This document shows positions 13,421-22,900 of a stretch of DNA of 64,000 nt, one piece after another. Below the pieces are notes generated by a model. That model was not told the DNA's origin. It searched no databases and saw nothing but the letters and a program-made list of their open reading frames with translations. A program made the position numbers and the translations under genes. The DNA comes from CAVZCC01 sp963773765 (GTDB lineage Bacteria; Actinomycetota; Acidimicrobiia; Acidimicrobiales; Microtrichaceae). Every line of letters begins with the position of its first letter. The stretch's first letter is position 1. Location of the stretch: positions 186,001-250,000 of the forward strand of contig CAVZCC010000001.1 of the NCBI GenBank assembly GCA_963773765.1, read 5' to 3'.

Positions 13421-14026
13421 CTAGCTGACGGTCTGGTCCTTCGGGGTGGTGAAGGCGTGCACGAAACCGGCGATGCTGGCGAGCAGGAGCACCAGGGCGA
13501 CGCCGAAGCACACCAGCGCCGCCTGTTGGGCCCGTTCGCCGAAGATGCTGAACCCGTAGGAGGTCAGCAACAGGCCACGGAGCGTCTCGCCCCGGAACAG
13601 CGACTGGACCTTGGCATCGAGCGCCTTGGCCGCGGCCTCCAACTGGGGGGCGTCCGCAGCCCCGGACGCCGTGGCGGCCTTGGCCTCCTCCGCGGCGGCC
13701 CGTGATGCGCCGCTGGTCTCCGCGTAGGTCTTGCCGTCGTTGATCTCGGTCAGGTGCAGCCCGATGTACTCGTTGGCGTAGCACTCCGCCTGGGATCCGG
13801 TGGTCAGCGGCTCTCCCTGGAACTCGACCAGGCACGCCGCCTGCTTCTCCTCGTCGGTCAGGTTGTCCTTGGGCGTGAAGATGATCTTCTGGGCGCTGAG
13901 CTGGTCGTGGACGTAGTCCTTGGCGAAGTCGGCCTGGTTCTGGAGCACGAGCCCCAGCACGAGCAGCAGACCGGCCAGCAGCACCCCGCCCACGCTGAAC
14001 ACGATGTCCAATGTGCGTCGTCGCAT
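13421..14026 (-). CDS. Two-helix membrane protein with an extracytoplasmic loop, unknown function
   Basis: About 201 residues from ATG 14026, chosen because AGGGGG lies six bases upstream (ATG 14032 would abut it). An N-terminal helix IVFSVGGVLLAGLLLVLGLV is followed by a loop of about 130 residues rich in Ala, Glu and Lys with two Cys (in QAACLVEF and SQAECYAN). A second hydrophobic region near the C-terminus contains FGVALVLLLASIAGFVHAFT. The loop has a coiled-coil-like SRAAAEEAKAATASGAADAP stretch. No known domain recognised. The intact frame and a good ribosome binding site argue for a real gene. Confidence 0.7.
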   Translation of the reverse strand: MRRRTLDIVFSVGGVLLAGLLLVLGLVLQNQADFAKDYVHDQLSAQKIIFTPKDNLTDEEKQAACLVEFQGEPLTTGSQAECYANEYIGLHLTEINDGKTYAETSGASRAAAEEAKAATASGAADAPQLEAAAKALDAKVQSLFRGETLRGLLLTSYGFSIFGERAQQAALVCFGVALVLLLASIAGFVHAFTTPKDQTVS

Positions 14027-14163
14027 CTGCATCCCCCTGGTCGTGACCGGTCCGGGCTCCGCCCCGGTTGGCGGCGGCCGGTCGAGTGCGGCCGACCCTA
14101 GGTGTTCGTGCTGCAACCATGGCGGACTCAACGAAGCAGCGTTCCGGTCGGTCGGGTGGTGAC

Positions 14164-14169
14164 TAGCGT
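14164..14169 (+). promoter_or_regulatory. -10 element upstream of the SDR leader ORF
   Basis: TAGCGT ends seven bases before ATG 14177, the first codon of an eight-residue leader ORF that overlaps the SDR start. Confidence 0.5.
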
Positions 14170-14176
14170 TCCGCCG

Positions 14177-14203
14177 ATGCCGATCCCACGTCGCCCCGCA
14201 TGA
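14177..14203 (+). CDS. Leader mini-ORF MPIPRRPA overlapping the SDR start
   Basis: ATG 14177 begins an eight-codon ORF (MPIPRRPA) whose TGA (14201-14203) overlaps the ATG of the SDR gene at 14200 (ATGA). It sits seven bases after a -10-like TAGCGT, so ribosomes could load on the leaderless message here and reinitiate at the SDR gene. The three consecutive non-abundant features (Arg-Arg-Pro near the stop) could slow termination, but regulation is only inferred. Confidence 0.4.
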   Translation: MPIPRRPA

Positions 14204-14976
14204 CTCCCCCGACCCGCCCACGTTCGATCGCGGGGCGGGTGGCGGTGGTGACCGGCGCGGGCAGCGGCATGGGACGGGCCACGGCCCGCCTCCTGGCCGC
14301 CGAGGGAGCATCGGTGGCCTGCTGGGACGTGGACGTGGAGGGCGTGCACGACACCGCGGTGGGCATCGCCGCCGGTGGAGGGACCGCAGCGGCCGTCGTC
14401 GCGGACATCTCCGACCAGGCCGCGGTCGACGCCGGACTGGCCGCCACCCATGAGGCGCTCGGACCGGTGGACATCCTGGTCAACAACGCCGGCATCTCGG
14501 TGCCGGCGGCCCTGGACGGGGACGACTGGCGAGCGGCCTGGGACCGGACGCTGGCGGTCAACCTGACCGGCCCGGCCCTGGTGCTGCGGGCGGCCCTGGA
14601 CGACCTCCGCCGCAACGGCGACGGGCGCGTGGTGAACCTGGCGTCCACCGAAGGCCTGGGTGCGACGAAGTACATGAGCCCCTACACCGCGGCCAAGCAC
14701 GGCGTGATCGGGCTGACGCGTTCTGCCGCGGTGGAACTGGCCGCCGACGGCGTGACGGTGAACTGCGTCTGCCCCGGACCCATCCGCACCGGCATGACCG
14801 CGATCATCCCCGAGGAGCACAAGGAGCGGTTCGCCCGCCGCCGGGTCCCCGCCCGTCGCTACGGCGAGCCCGAGGAGGTGGCCGACGTCATCGTCTCCCT
14901 GGTGCTGCCCTCCGCGTCCTACATCACCGGAGCCGTGGTCACGGTCGACGGCGGGTTGACCGTCCAGAACACATGA
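14200..14976 (+). CDS. Short-chain dehydrogenase/reductase (SDR)
   Basis: 258 residues, classical SDR length. Cofactor-binding TGAGSGMG (about residues 18-25), NNAG (95-98), catalytic Ser149, Tyr162 and Lys166 in the YTAAK motif, and the C-terminal GAVVTVDGG are all intact. The Asp in WDVD after the second strand suggests NAD(H) preference (inference). Such enzymes oxidise or reduce hydroxyl/keto groups; the substrate is unknown. The start overlaps a leader mini-ORF. The last codons (QNT stop) are duplicated downstream in the 14-bp repeat leading to the nitroreductase gene. Confidence 0.9.
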   Translation: MTPPTRPRSIAGRVAVVTGAGSGMGRATARLLAAEGASVACWDVDVEGVHDTAVGIAAGGGTAAAVVADISDQAAVDAGLAATHEALGPVDILVNNAGISVPAALDGDDWRAAWDRTLAVNLTGPALVLRAALDDLRRNGDGRVVNLASTEGLGATKYMSPYTAAKHGVIGLTRSAAVELAADGVTVNCVCPGPIRTGMTAIIPEEHKERFARRRVPARRYGEPEEVADVIVSLVLPSASYITGAVVTVDGGLTVQNT

Positions 14977-15018
14977 GCCGCGACGCGGCGACGGGGCAGG
15001 ATCGACGGCGGTGACCGT

Positions 15019-15060
15019 CCAGAACACATGAGCCAGAACACATGAGCCAGAACACATGAG
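15019..15060 (+). repeat. Three 14-bp tandem units creating overlapping MSQNT mini-ORFs
   Basis: CCAGAACACATGAG is repeated three times without change (15019-15032, 15033-15046, 15047-15060). Each ATG of the first two units opens MSQNT-stop, and each TGA overlaps the next ATG (ATGA). The third ATG (15056) is the nitroreductase start. The unit, with flanking TGACCGTCC, also matches the end of the SDR gene (14958-14978), so it appears to be copied from there. Confidence 0.85.
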
Positions 15061-15760
15061 CCCAGCGCCGCTCCCCGACGCCGACGCGGTGCTGGACGCG
15101 ATCGCCACCACCCGGGCGGTGCGCCGCTACCGGGACGAGCCCGTGCCCACCGAGGACCTCAACCGCATCATGTTCGCCGCCACCCGCGCCCCGTCGGGGT
15201 CCAACCGGCAGGGGTTCCGGTTCCTGGTGCTCCGCGACGGCGAGGGGGCCCGGCAGGCCAAGGCGCTGATCGGTGGGGCGGCCCGGGACATCTGGTCGGC
15301 CAAGCGGACGGCGGACGGCTACGACGCCGGCAGCGGGACCCGGCCGGACTCACCCAAGGCCCGGATGGCCGCCACGATGCAGCACTTCGTGGACCACGTC
15401 GAGCAGGTCCCCGTGGTCATCCTGGTGGGGGCGGTGCGACACCGCCCCGGGCCCGAGGAGACCATCGGGGCATCGGTGTACCCGGCGTGCCAGAACCTGC
15501 TCCTGGCGGCTCGGACGCTGGGCTACGGCGCGGTGATGATGACCTGGCACCGGGCGGTGGAGGACGGCCTGCGCGAGGTGCTGGCCATTCCGGAGGACGT
15601 GTTCCTGGCCGCCACCATCACGCTCGGGGTCCCGGTGGGCCACCACGGCCCGGTGCGGCGCATGCCCCTGGAGGCGTTCGTCCACGAGGACCGGTGGGGC
15701 GAGCATCCCGACTGGGCCGTCGACCCGTCCGGCACCCGTCACACCCGCTGGACGGGGTGA
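15056..15760 (+). CDS. Nitroreductase-family flavoprotein
   Basis: 234 residues. RAVRRYRDEPVPTEDLNRIM at the N-terminus and APSGSNRQGFRFLVLRD form the FMN-phosphate site. The ACQNLLLAARTLGYGAVMM segment and ATITLGVPVG complete the family pattern. These FMN enzymes reduce nitro groups, quinones or enones using NAD(P)H; some act in F420/flavin redox. The gene is 80 bases after an SDR stop and joined to it by overlapping mini-ORFs, so the two are probably one transcript. The 3' end overlaps the convergent ClC gene by 22 bases. Confidence 0.9.
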   Translation: MSPAPLPDADAVLDAIATTRAVRRYRDEPVPTEDLNRIMFAATRAPSGSNRQGFRFLVLRDGEGARQAKALIGGAARDIWSAKRTADGYDAGSGTRPDSPKARMAATMQHFVDHVEQVPVVILVGAVRHRPGPEETIGASVYPACQNLLLAARTLGYGAVMMTWHRAVEDGLREVLAIPEDVFLAATITLGVPVGHHGPVRRMPLEAFVHEDRWGEHPDWAVDPSGTRHTRWTG

Positions 15761-17109
15761 TCCCCGGCCCCGTCCTGCGCCGCGTCCGGGTCGGGGGCGT
15801 CGGGAGGGGTGAGCCTGACCGAGGCGACGTAGGCGACGCCGACGGCCACGATGATCAGTGGCATCAGCGTGACGCCGTCGGACTGGAGGAACAGGCTCGT
15901 CAGCAGGACGGAGGTGAGCGGGAGGCGGAGCATGGTGACGGCCATGGCCCCGATGCCCATGGCCACGCCGGCGATCATGGGCAGGCCCGGGAGGTGGGAC
16001 AGCGCGATCCCCCCGGCGGCACCGATGAACATGGCCGGGAACGTCGGACCACCCCGGAAGCAGCTGAGCGAGAAGCTGTAGGCGACGCCCTTGCAGGCCA
16101 CCAGCAGCACGAGCGCGCCGACGCTCCACGTCCCGGCGTCCTGGATGAGCGGGGCCAGTGCGCTCTCGCCGGAGAACAGCACCTGGTCGGCGCCCCGGTC
16201 GGACAGCTGGGCGAACGCGATGGCGGCGAGCGCCACCCCGGCGCCGGCCACCGGGGTCAGCAGGATGCGCCGCCGGGCGATGACCGGCTGGAGCAGCAGC
16301 GCACCGCGACGGATGGAGGTCCCGACCACTGCGGCGAGGATGCCGATGGCGATGGCCCACAGGAACTGGTACCCGTTCACGGTCTCGAACGGGGGCAGGT
16401 CGGGCACGGCGAGGGAGAACGTGCCCCAGCCGGTCATGCTGTTCAGCCCGATGAAGACGAGCGAGCCGATCCCGGCCGCGAACAGCCCCGGCAGGAGCAC
16501 CACCCCGACCAGCGGCCCGGCCAGGCCGGCGACCTCCATCAGCAGGAAGGCGCCGATGATGGGCGACCCGAGCAGGGTGCTGATGGCAGCGAAGCTGCCC
16601 GCCGCGCCGATGACCACCGTGGCCTGGGCCGGTGCGTCCCGCTTGACCAGGTGGACCGCCAGCGCGGCAAGGCCGCCGCCGATCGCGATCAGCGGCGCCT
16701 CAGGGCCGAGCACGACCCCCAGGCCCAGGGTGACGAACGCGGCGATGGCGACGGCGGGGAGCTCGTTGCCGGCCGGGACACCGGTGGCCGACAGCCCCGC
16801 CGAGGGCTCGTGGCCGGCCTCGCCGGGCAGGAGCTGGATCGTGGCGCCGACCGCGAGGCCGGCCAGCGCCAGGACGGGCAACGGCCACCATGCCGGGGCC
16901 GTGGAGAAGCCGAGGTCGGCGGGCAGGGTCTGGAAGACCCATTCCTGTGCCACGTCGACGAGCTTGAGGAAGCCGAAGGCGACGGCGGCGACGGGCACAC
17001 CGATCAGTGCCCCGAACACCAGCAGCACCACGTAGCTGCGTGTCCGCAGCAGGTCGACCGGGTTCGATGGCGGCCCGTCGGGCGCCGGGGGGCTGGCTGC
17101 GGCGATCAT
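15739..17109 (-). CDS. ClC-family chloride channel/transporter
   Basis: 456 residues with about ten to twelve hydrophobic segments and a clean frame. The GVVLGPEAPLIAIGGGLA segment is the ClC G(K/R)EGP-type motif with the gating Glu. SLSCFRGGPTFPAMFIGAAGG contains the second signature (GxFxP region) before the last helices. No cytoplasmic CBS domains are present, as in many prokaryotic ClCs. Membrane protein moving chloride or another anion, coupled to protons in many bacterial members. ATG 17109 is preceded by GAGACT seven bases upstream. The reading frame is open upstream into the nucleotidase gene only because of a frame break there. Confidence 0.9.
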   Translation of the reverse strand: MIAAASPPAPDGPPSNPVDLLRTRSYVVLLVFGALIGVPVAAVAFGFLKLVDVAQEWVFQTLPADLGFSTAPAWWPLPVLALAGLAVGATIQLLPGEAGHEPSAGLSATGVPAGNELPAVAIAAFVTLGLGVVLGPEAPLIAIGGGLAALAVHLVKRDAPAQATVVIGAAGSFAAISTLLGSPIIGAFLLMEVAGLAGPLVGVVLLPGLFAAGIGSLVFIGLNSMTGWGTFSLAVPDLPPFETVNGYQFLWAIAIGILAAVVGTSIRRGALLLQPVIARRRILLTPVAGAGVALAAIAFAQLSDRGADQVLFSGESALAPLIQDAGTWSVGALVLLVACKGVAYSFSLSCFRGGPTFPAMFIGAAGGIALSHLPGLPMIAGVAMGIGAMAVTMLRLPLTSVLLTSLFLQSDGVTLMPLIIVAVGVAYVASVRLTPPDAPDPDAAQDGAGDHPVQRV

Positions 17110-17170
17110 GGGCCGCAGTCTCCCAGAACACCGTTCCGCGGTGGTCGACCGCGCCGGCTCCCCGTGGGAC

Positions 17171-17838
17171 TCAGGTGCCCTTGCGGCGGTCGAGCCGGTC
17201 CGCGTCCGCGTCCAGGCCGGGAAGCTGCGCGGCGTAGCCCCCGGGACGGTCGGCGACGAGCTCGGCGACGATCGACTCGACCTCGTCCCAGGTCGCGGGC
17301 CCGCGGGCCGTCCAGGTCCCGGTTGTAGGGCTGGTCGAACACGATCACGGTGTTGCCGCCGGCGCGGAGCGCCTCGATGTTGTGCGGCGCGTCCTCGACG
17401 TAGGCGTCGGCCTGCACCTCGGGCTTGCGGCCCAGGAAGCACAGGTCGCGGTAGGGGATGCGGCGGGTGTCGAGCCACTCCACGGTGTCGGACACGATCA
17501 GGGCGTGGCCCCAGTTGGTGACCAGGCGGTGGGTGATGATCCGGATCCACACGCCGGCGTCCGACAGGCGCCACAGCGACTCGCGACGCGCCGGGGATGG
17601 CCGGCATGTCGCGGAACATCCGGTGGTCCTGCACCGACGGCGCGGTGCAGGCGTGAGGAAGCCCGTCACGGTCCAGGCCCCACTCGCCGAAGTCCCAGCT
17701 GACCTCGGTGGTCAGCGACGACTCGGGCACGTCCCACTCGATCGCGGCGACCGTGCGGAACGCCGTGGTGTAGTCGGCGCAGACCGCGTCCAGGTCGACA
17801 CCCAGCACGAAGTCGCTCATCGGCGTGCGGCGGCTCAT
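17171..17838 (-). CDS. 5'(3')-deoxyribonucleotidase-like HAD protein (frameshifted)
   Basis: VLGVDLDAVCADYTTAFRTV carries the HAD motif I DxD; ITHRLVTNWGHALIV is motif II; DLCFLGRKPEVQADAYVEDAP and GGNTVIVFDQPYNRDL are motifs III/IV. This is the NT5C (cytosolic deoxyribonucleotidase) layout. The gene ends LDADADRLDRRKGT. Two single-base changes (near 17585 and 17310) break the frame. ATG 17838 overlaps the TGA of the upstream family 4 glycosyltransferase gene (ATGA), so they are translationally coupled; ATG 17820 is an alternative. In this context the substrate could be a sugar-nucleotide by-product rather than dNMP (inference). Confidence 0.75.
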
Positions 17839-19083
17839 GCGGCCGGAGCGACCGTCGGCGGCCTCGGCGTGGCGGCCCTGGCGGCGCAGCGCGTCGGCGG
17901 CCAGCACCTCGAAGTTGGCCAGCGGCGGTGCGCTCCCAGGTCAGCTCGGCGGCCCGGGCCAGGGCGCCCGGCCTGGAGCCGCGTCCGCAGCGTGGCTCGT
18001 CGGTCATCACCGCGGTGATGGCGTCGACCAGGTCGGCGTCGGTGGAGCGCAGCAGGCCGCTGCGGTCCCGCGGCGACCGCGTCGGCGTGACCCGAGATGT
18101 CGGTGGCGACCGTCGGCGTGCCGCAGGCGGCGGCCTCGGTCAGCGTCATGCCCCAGCCCTCGCGGACCGAGACCGAGGCGGCCAGCCAGGCCCGGCGGTA
18201 CAGGTCGCGCAGCTCCTCGTCGCTGACGCGGCCGGCCAGGCGCACCCAGTCCTCGCCGCCGCACTCGCGCGACGGTCGCCAGGATGCCGGTCGCGCTCGT
18301 AGCCCTCGCCGACGATGACCAGCTCCAGCGTCGGGCACCTGCTCGCGCACCCCGGCCATGACCCGCACCAGCCGGGGGAAGTCCTTGACCGGCACGAGGC
18401 GGCCGACGGCGACGGCCAGCGGCGTGGCGGAGCGCTGGCCGCCCGGGGTGAAGAACGGGTTCAGCCCGGGCGGGATCACCGTGACCTGGTCCGCGGTCGA
18501 AGCCGAGGTCGTCGACCAGCTCCGTCGTAGGACGACGGCGACAGCGTGACGATCGGCTGGTGCCGGTAGAACGCGGGGCGCGATGCGCTCCTCGAGCAGG
18601 ACGCCGACCCTGGCGACCGGGGCGGGCAGCGTCATGCCCCACATCGGCCCGTGCACGTGGTGCAGCCAGATCGACCCGCGGGCCTGCGCCACCACACCGG
18701 CGACATGAACGGCATGCCGTTCCAGATCTCGATCAGGCCGTCGCACGGCCCGAGGCGACCGGTCACCTCGGCCAGCGCGGACGCCGGGGAACACGCCGTA
18801 GCGCCCGGCCTTGCGGCTGACCGTGTAGCCGTCGCGCACCGCCGACGGTGGGCCGGCCCGACGGCGAACGAGGTGCGCATGCGTGACCTGCAGCCCGGCC
18901 TGGGCCCAGATCGCCGCGATGTTGTGGGCGTGGACCTCGGAGCCGCCGGCCTCGTCGTCGTCGAGGTCGCGCCACGCCAGCATGTGCACGTGGCGACAGC
19001 CCGGCCTGCGCGGCCAGCTCGGCGATCGCCTTGGTCGTGGTGTCGCTGGCGACGGGTGTCTGCACGGCGGGTGGAGGCTCCAT
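17835..19083 (-). CDS. Glycosyltransferase family 4 (frameshifted)
   Basis: Corrected for insertions it reads HVHMLAWRDLDDDEAGGSEV, HAHNIAAIWAQAGLQ, a GT-B N-terminal domain with GSIWLHHVHGPMWG, then the linker QVTVIPPGLNPFFTPGG and the donor-binding domain AVGRLVPVKDFPRLV, RLAGRVSDEELRDLYRRAWL and SVREGWGMTLTEAAACGTPT. These are GT4 marks (retaining, nucleotide-sugar donor, cytoplasmic). About 415 residues. Its stop overlaps the start of the HAD nucleotidase gene. It is divergent from a methyltransferase gene with a shared symmetric -10 region. The acceptor is unknown, but the AftD neighbourhood suggests envelope polysaccharide. Confidence 0.85.
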
Positions 19084-19103
19084 CTGGTCGGGGAGGGCGG
19101 GCC

Positions 19104-19110
19104 TATGCTA
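19104..19110. promoter_or_regulatory. Symmetric divergent -10 element TATGCTA
   Basis: TATGCTA reads as TATGCT on the plus strand (toward the methyltransferase) and TAGCAT on the minus strand (toward the GT4 gene). Symmetric -10 elements can fire in both directions. Confidence 0.4.
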
Positions 19111-19169
19111 CGCAGGCCGCCTGCCGGCGCCGACCGAGCCCGACCCGACCCGCCGAGCTGGAGACCCCC

Positions 19170-19963
19170 GTGAAGCTCACCGGTGAACGCCCGATCGAGG
19201 GCCAGACCCCCGACTCGCTGCTGGCGCTGCACGCCGCGGGCTACCGCGAGGTCCGGGCCCGGGTCGGCGCCGGCCGGATGCTCGACCTCGGCTGCGGCCT
19301 GGCCGACGGCACCGTCGGCTTCGCCGCCGACGACCGCGATGCTGGTCGGGCGTCGACTACGACCAGGAGACCGCGGCGCAGCGCCGTGGCGCTGCACCCC
19401 GACGTCGACCTGCGCACCGTCTGCAGCGACGGCGCCGTGCTGCCGCTGCGCGACCGGCATCGTTCGACGACGTCTGCTCGTCGCACCTGATCGAGCACTT
19501 CGTCGACCCGGAGTTCCACGTGCGCCGAGGTGGCCCGGGTGCTCGCCGACGACGGCACGTGCGTTCTTCCTCACGCCCAACAAGCCGGCCGACTTCGAGA
19601 ACCCGTACCACGTGTACCTGTTCGACCCCGAGGACCTGCGAGGCGATGCTGGGCCGCCACTTCGACTCGGTGCACCGTGCTCGGCCTGGATGCCACGCCC
19701 GAGGTCAAGGCCGACTTCGAGAAGCGCCGGACGATGGCCGACAAGCTGCTCAAGCTCGACCCGCTCGGGCTGCGCCACAAGCTGCCCCGTGAGGCGTTCG
19801 TGTGGCTGCACGCCACCGGCCGTCGGGTGGCGTACCGCTTCACCAACACCGAGCAGGTGGGCGGGCAGTCGGGCATCACCGACGAGGAGTTCTTCATCAC
19901 CGACCGGACATCGACCCGTCGACGCTGGTGCTGCTCGCGGTCGCTCGAGACCCCGCTCGCTGA
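19170..19963 (+). CDS. Class I SAM-dependent methyltransferase (frameshifted)
   Basis: GTG 19170 follows GGAG at six bases. MKLTGERPIEGQTPDSLLAL leads into the SAM motif GRMLDLGCGLADGT, the acidic motif II region GVDYDQETAAQA, VCSDGAVLPLRD, and CSSHLIEHFVDPE, then FFLTPNKPADFENPYHVYLF. These are the Methyltransf_11-type features. The C-terminal half (KADFEKRRTMADKLLKLDP onward) is an extension of unknown role. About 263 residues. Several one-base insertions break the frame between 19335 and 19680. It is divergent from the GT4 gene and convergent with the AftD-like gene; sugar or lipid O-methylation is a guess. Confidence 0.8.
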
Positions 19964-22900
19964 GCGACCCCGTCGGCTCGGGACTCCCGTCGGACCGACC
20001 GCGGCGCCGGCGCCGGCGGAGGGCCTCCACCAGCGGGTCGATGGCCAGCAGCGCGGTGGCCAGCAGGGCCCAGGCGTGGGTCAGCTCGAACTTGGTCATC
20101 CAGTCGAAGTCGACGATGAAGTCGGTGCGGACCTGCTTGGCCACGATGAACAGGCCGCCGCGCCCAGCGTGCCCACGCACACGACCCGCAGCACGACCTG
20201 CCCCCGGCGCAGGCCGAGCGCCACGCCGGTCACCAGGGCGGTCGCCAGGCCCACCCACGGGCCCATGAAGACCACGGCCGCCAGTCCGACGGCCAGGGCC
20301 GCACCGGCCGATGCCACCGGCGACAGCGCGGCGCCGTCCACCGTCCAGCGGGCCGATGCCCAGGACGTCCATGACCGGGATGCGCTCCGTCCGGCACCCT
20401 GGCGCCGGCCAGGAACCGCACGGGCCGGATGAGCAGCCCCAGGCAGACCAGCACACCGAGCGCGGAGAGCGGCGAGGGCGATCCACACGATGCGCTGCGG
20501 GGTCCAGGTGAGGGTCGATGGTGACGTCCGCGCCCACCTCGGCGGGATCGACCCGCCAGCCGTTGGCGAAGCCGTTGACAGCGTCGGCTCGCCCAGGTCG
20601 GTGCCGTCCGGCCGACGGCGGTGCCAACCGGGGGACAGGCTCTGGCCGAGCACCACCCAGTAGGGCTCGGCGGCGTCGGTGACCGTGGCGTCGTAGGACG
20701 AGGCGCCCGGTCCGCTCGGTGCTGGTGGCCGGCGGGGTCGGGCCCGGCCCGGGCGGGTCGGCCAGCGTGTCGATGCCGGCACCGCCGCCCGGCTGCGGAG
20801 GCCAGCGCCAGCAGGTCCACGTCGATGCCCGAGTCGCCGTCCCGGCGTCGGTCGCAGCAACGTGCGCCCGGCCGGCACCTCCGCCGGCCCGCGCGCACGC
20901 CTCCAGGCGGAGCAGGTCCCGCGGCGAGCGCCTCGCCGACGGTGCCGACGCAGCGCGCATCGGCACCGGCGCGTCGCCGAGGCGGACCAGGTCGTGCGGC
21001 ACGTCGTCCGGGAACGGGGCGTCGGCGGCGGGCTGGCGGCCGACCGTCGGGCAGGCCCAGCTCGGCGATGCCGACCGGCAGCGACGGTGCGGGACCCGCC
21101 GAACCAGTCCTTGGAGGCCGCGCTCCGGGACGTCGTCGATGGTGAACCGGAACGTGGTGCCGGTGACCGGCTCACCGGTGATCGGCACCTCGACGGTGGT
21201 GGTGGCACCCCGCTCGCCGGCCCGTCGCCCAGGTCCACCTGGCGCCAGCGTCCAGCGTGGGCACGGGTCGCGCCGTCCACGCGTCAGGCGCGATCTGCGT
21301 CGGCACCGAGTGCCGCCGTCGGCCACCACGGTCGACGCGGCAGCGTCGAACGGTGACCGGCTCGGGGTAGGTGAACTCGATCCAGTCGCCGGCCGCGCCG
21401 TTGACCGGGGTCTGGTAGGCGGTGGCGTCGTCGCCGTCGACCGCGGCGGACGGCCCGGGAGCGCAGGTCGCCGGGCAGGCGCGCCGACGACGTCGCGGTC
21501 ACCCCACCCTCGGCCGCGGACGGCAGGCCGACCAGCTGCGTCGACCCGGTCGTCGGGCAGCTGGGCCGCGCAGGCGGGCCTTGCCGTACGGGGTGAAGGT
21601 CCGCGCCACCGGGCCCTCGACCCAGCGGCGCATGCGTCGCGCTCCTCGTCGTCGCGACCACCGGCTCGGCCGGGTTGCCGACGCGGCGGCTGAACACGTA
21701 GCGGAGGGCGGACCGCTCGATGCCGGGCCTCACCGCGTCTCGAGCAGGTCGATCGGCGGGCGGATCACCTCGTCGATCGGACCCACCCCGGGGACGGTGA
21801 CCTCGGCGAAGCCCGACGTCGGAGATGCCCGGTGTAGCGGGCCAGCTCGCCCAGGTCGGTGTCGGTGATGGTGATGCGCAGGTGGTCGAAGGTGCGCTCG
21901 GGAAGGTGAGCTCCTGGCCCGGCGCGGAACGGGAGGCGTCGGTGAGGTGGCGTCGACGGTGCTGGTCCGGCGTCCGTCGCCGCCGTCGAAGCCGAACTCA
22001 GCGAGACCTCGGTGATCCAGCGGTTCCTGCCGCCAGCGCCTGCAGCAGCGTCAGGCGGTCGGTGGTGACGGGCTCGTCGGAGCGTGAGGTCCAGGTACTC
22101 GTCGTCGACGGTCGTCGAACGCGCCGACCTTCCACGCCGTGGTCGGGTCGCCGTCCACGGCGTTCGGCGGCCCGGTCCGCTGGGCGTGTAGGTCACGGGT
22201 TGCCGTACCCCGACGCCCGGCCGTGACCGTCGCCGACGCTGCTCGGCCACGGTGCACGGGTCGTCGCCCGCGTCCGGGGAACACGTCCAGGCGGTTGTCG
22301 GCGGGGTCCGTCACGAGCGGGGTCTCGCCCGCCATCTCGGTGTAGCCGTCGTTCTCGCGCACCGATCCCCAGCGGCGGGCCTGACGCCGGTTGGTGTCGG
22401 TCACCACCAGCTCCGCATCCGGCTCGCGAGACCGCGTCGTCCAGTCCGTCGGGGTCCGCCGCGAAGGAGGCGGCGTAGAACAGCGGCCGGTCGACCTGCA
22501 GCGCAGCCCGCCGACGGCCAGCGACGACGATCCCGGCCGCCGTCGCCGGACATGACCAGCGGGCGCCGTGGCCGACACGGTGCGCAGCATCGGGCCGGGG
22601 GTCCTCGACCGGGAACAGCGATCACCGGCGGCGGGTCGGCCGTCGTCGTCCGGCGTGCCGAACTCCACCTCGTCGTCCAGCGGCAGCTCGGCGGACGGGC
22701 TCGTTGGGCACGGCGTCGCCGAACGCCGCTGGGATCGCCCAGGCCCCGGCGCGGCGCGCAGCTCGGCGAGGGTGCGTCGGGGACGGGGGGTGCGGTACCG
22801 CTCGTACTGAGGTCGGCCCGGAGCACGATCTCGCCGACGCCCATGCAGCCGGGCCAGCGGGGCGAGGTGTCCGGGTCCGAGCGACCCTCCTGGAGGGGCA

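Noticed and set aside
15739..17907. Fusion of the HAD nucleotidase to the ClC channel
   Set aside because: The joint frame exists only because of a frame error in the nucleotidase; the ClC has its own ATG and upstream -10-like site.
17835..21329. One continuous 1164-codon minus-strand frame joining AftD, an antisense of the methyltransferase, and GT4
   Set aside because: It runs through a plus-strand methyltransferase and is composed of out-of-frame stretches; the open frame is chance plus frame errors.
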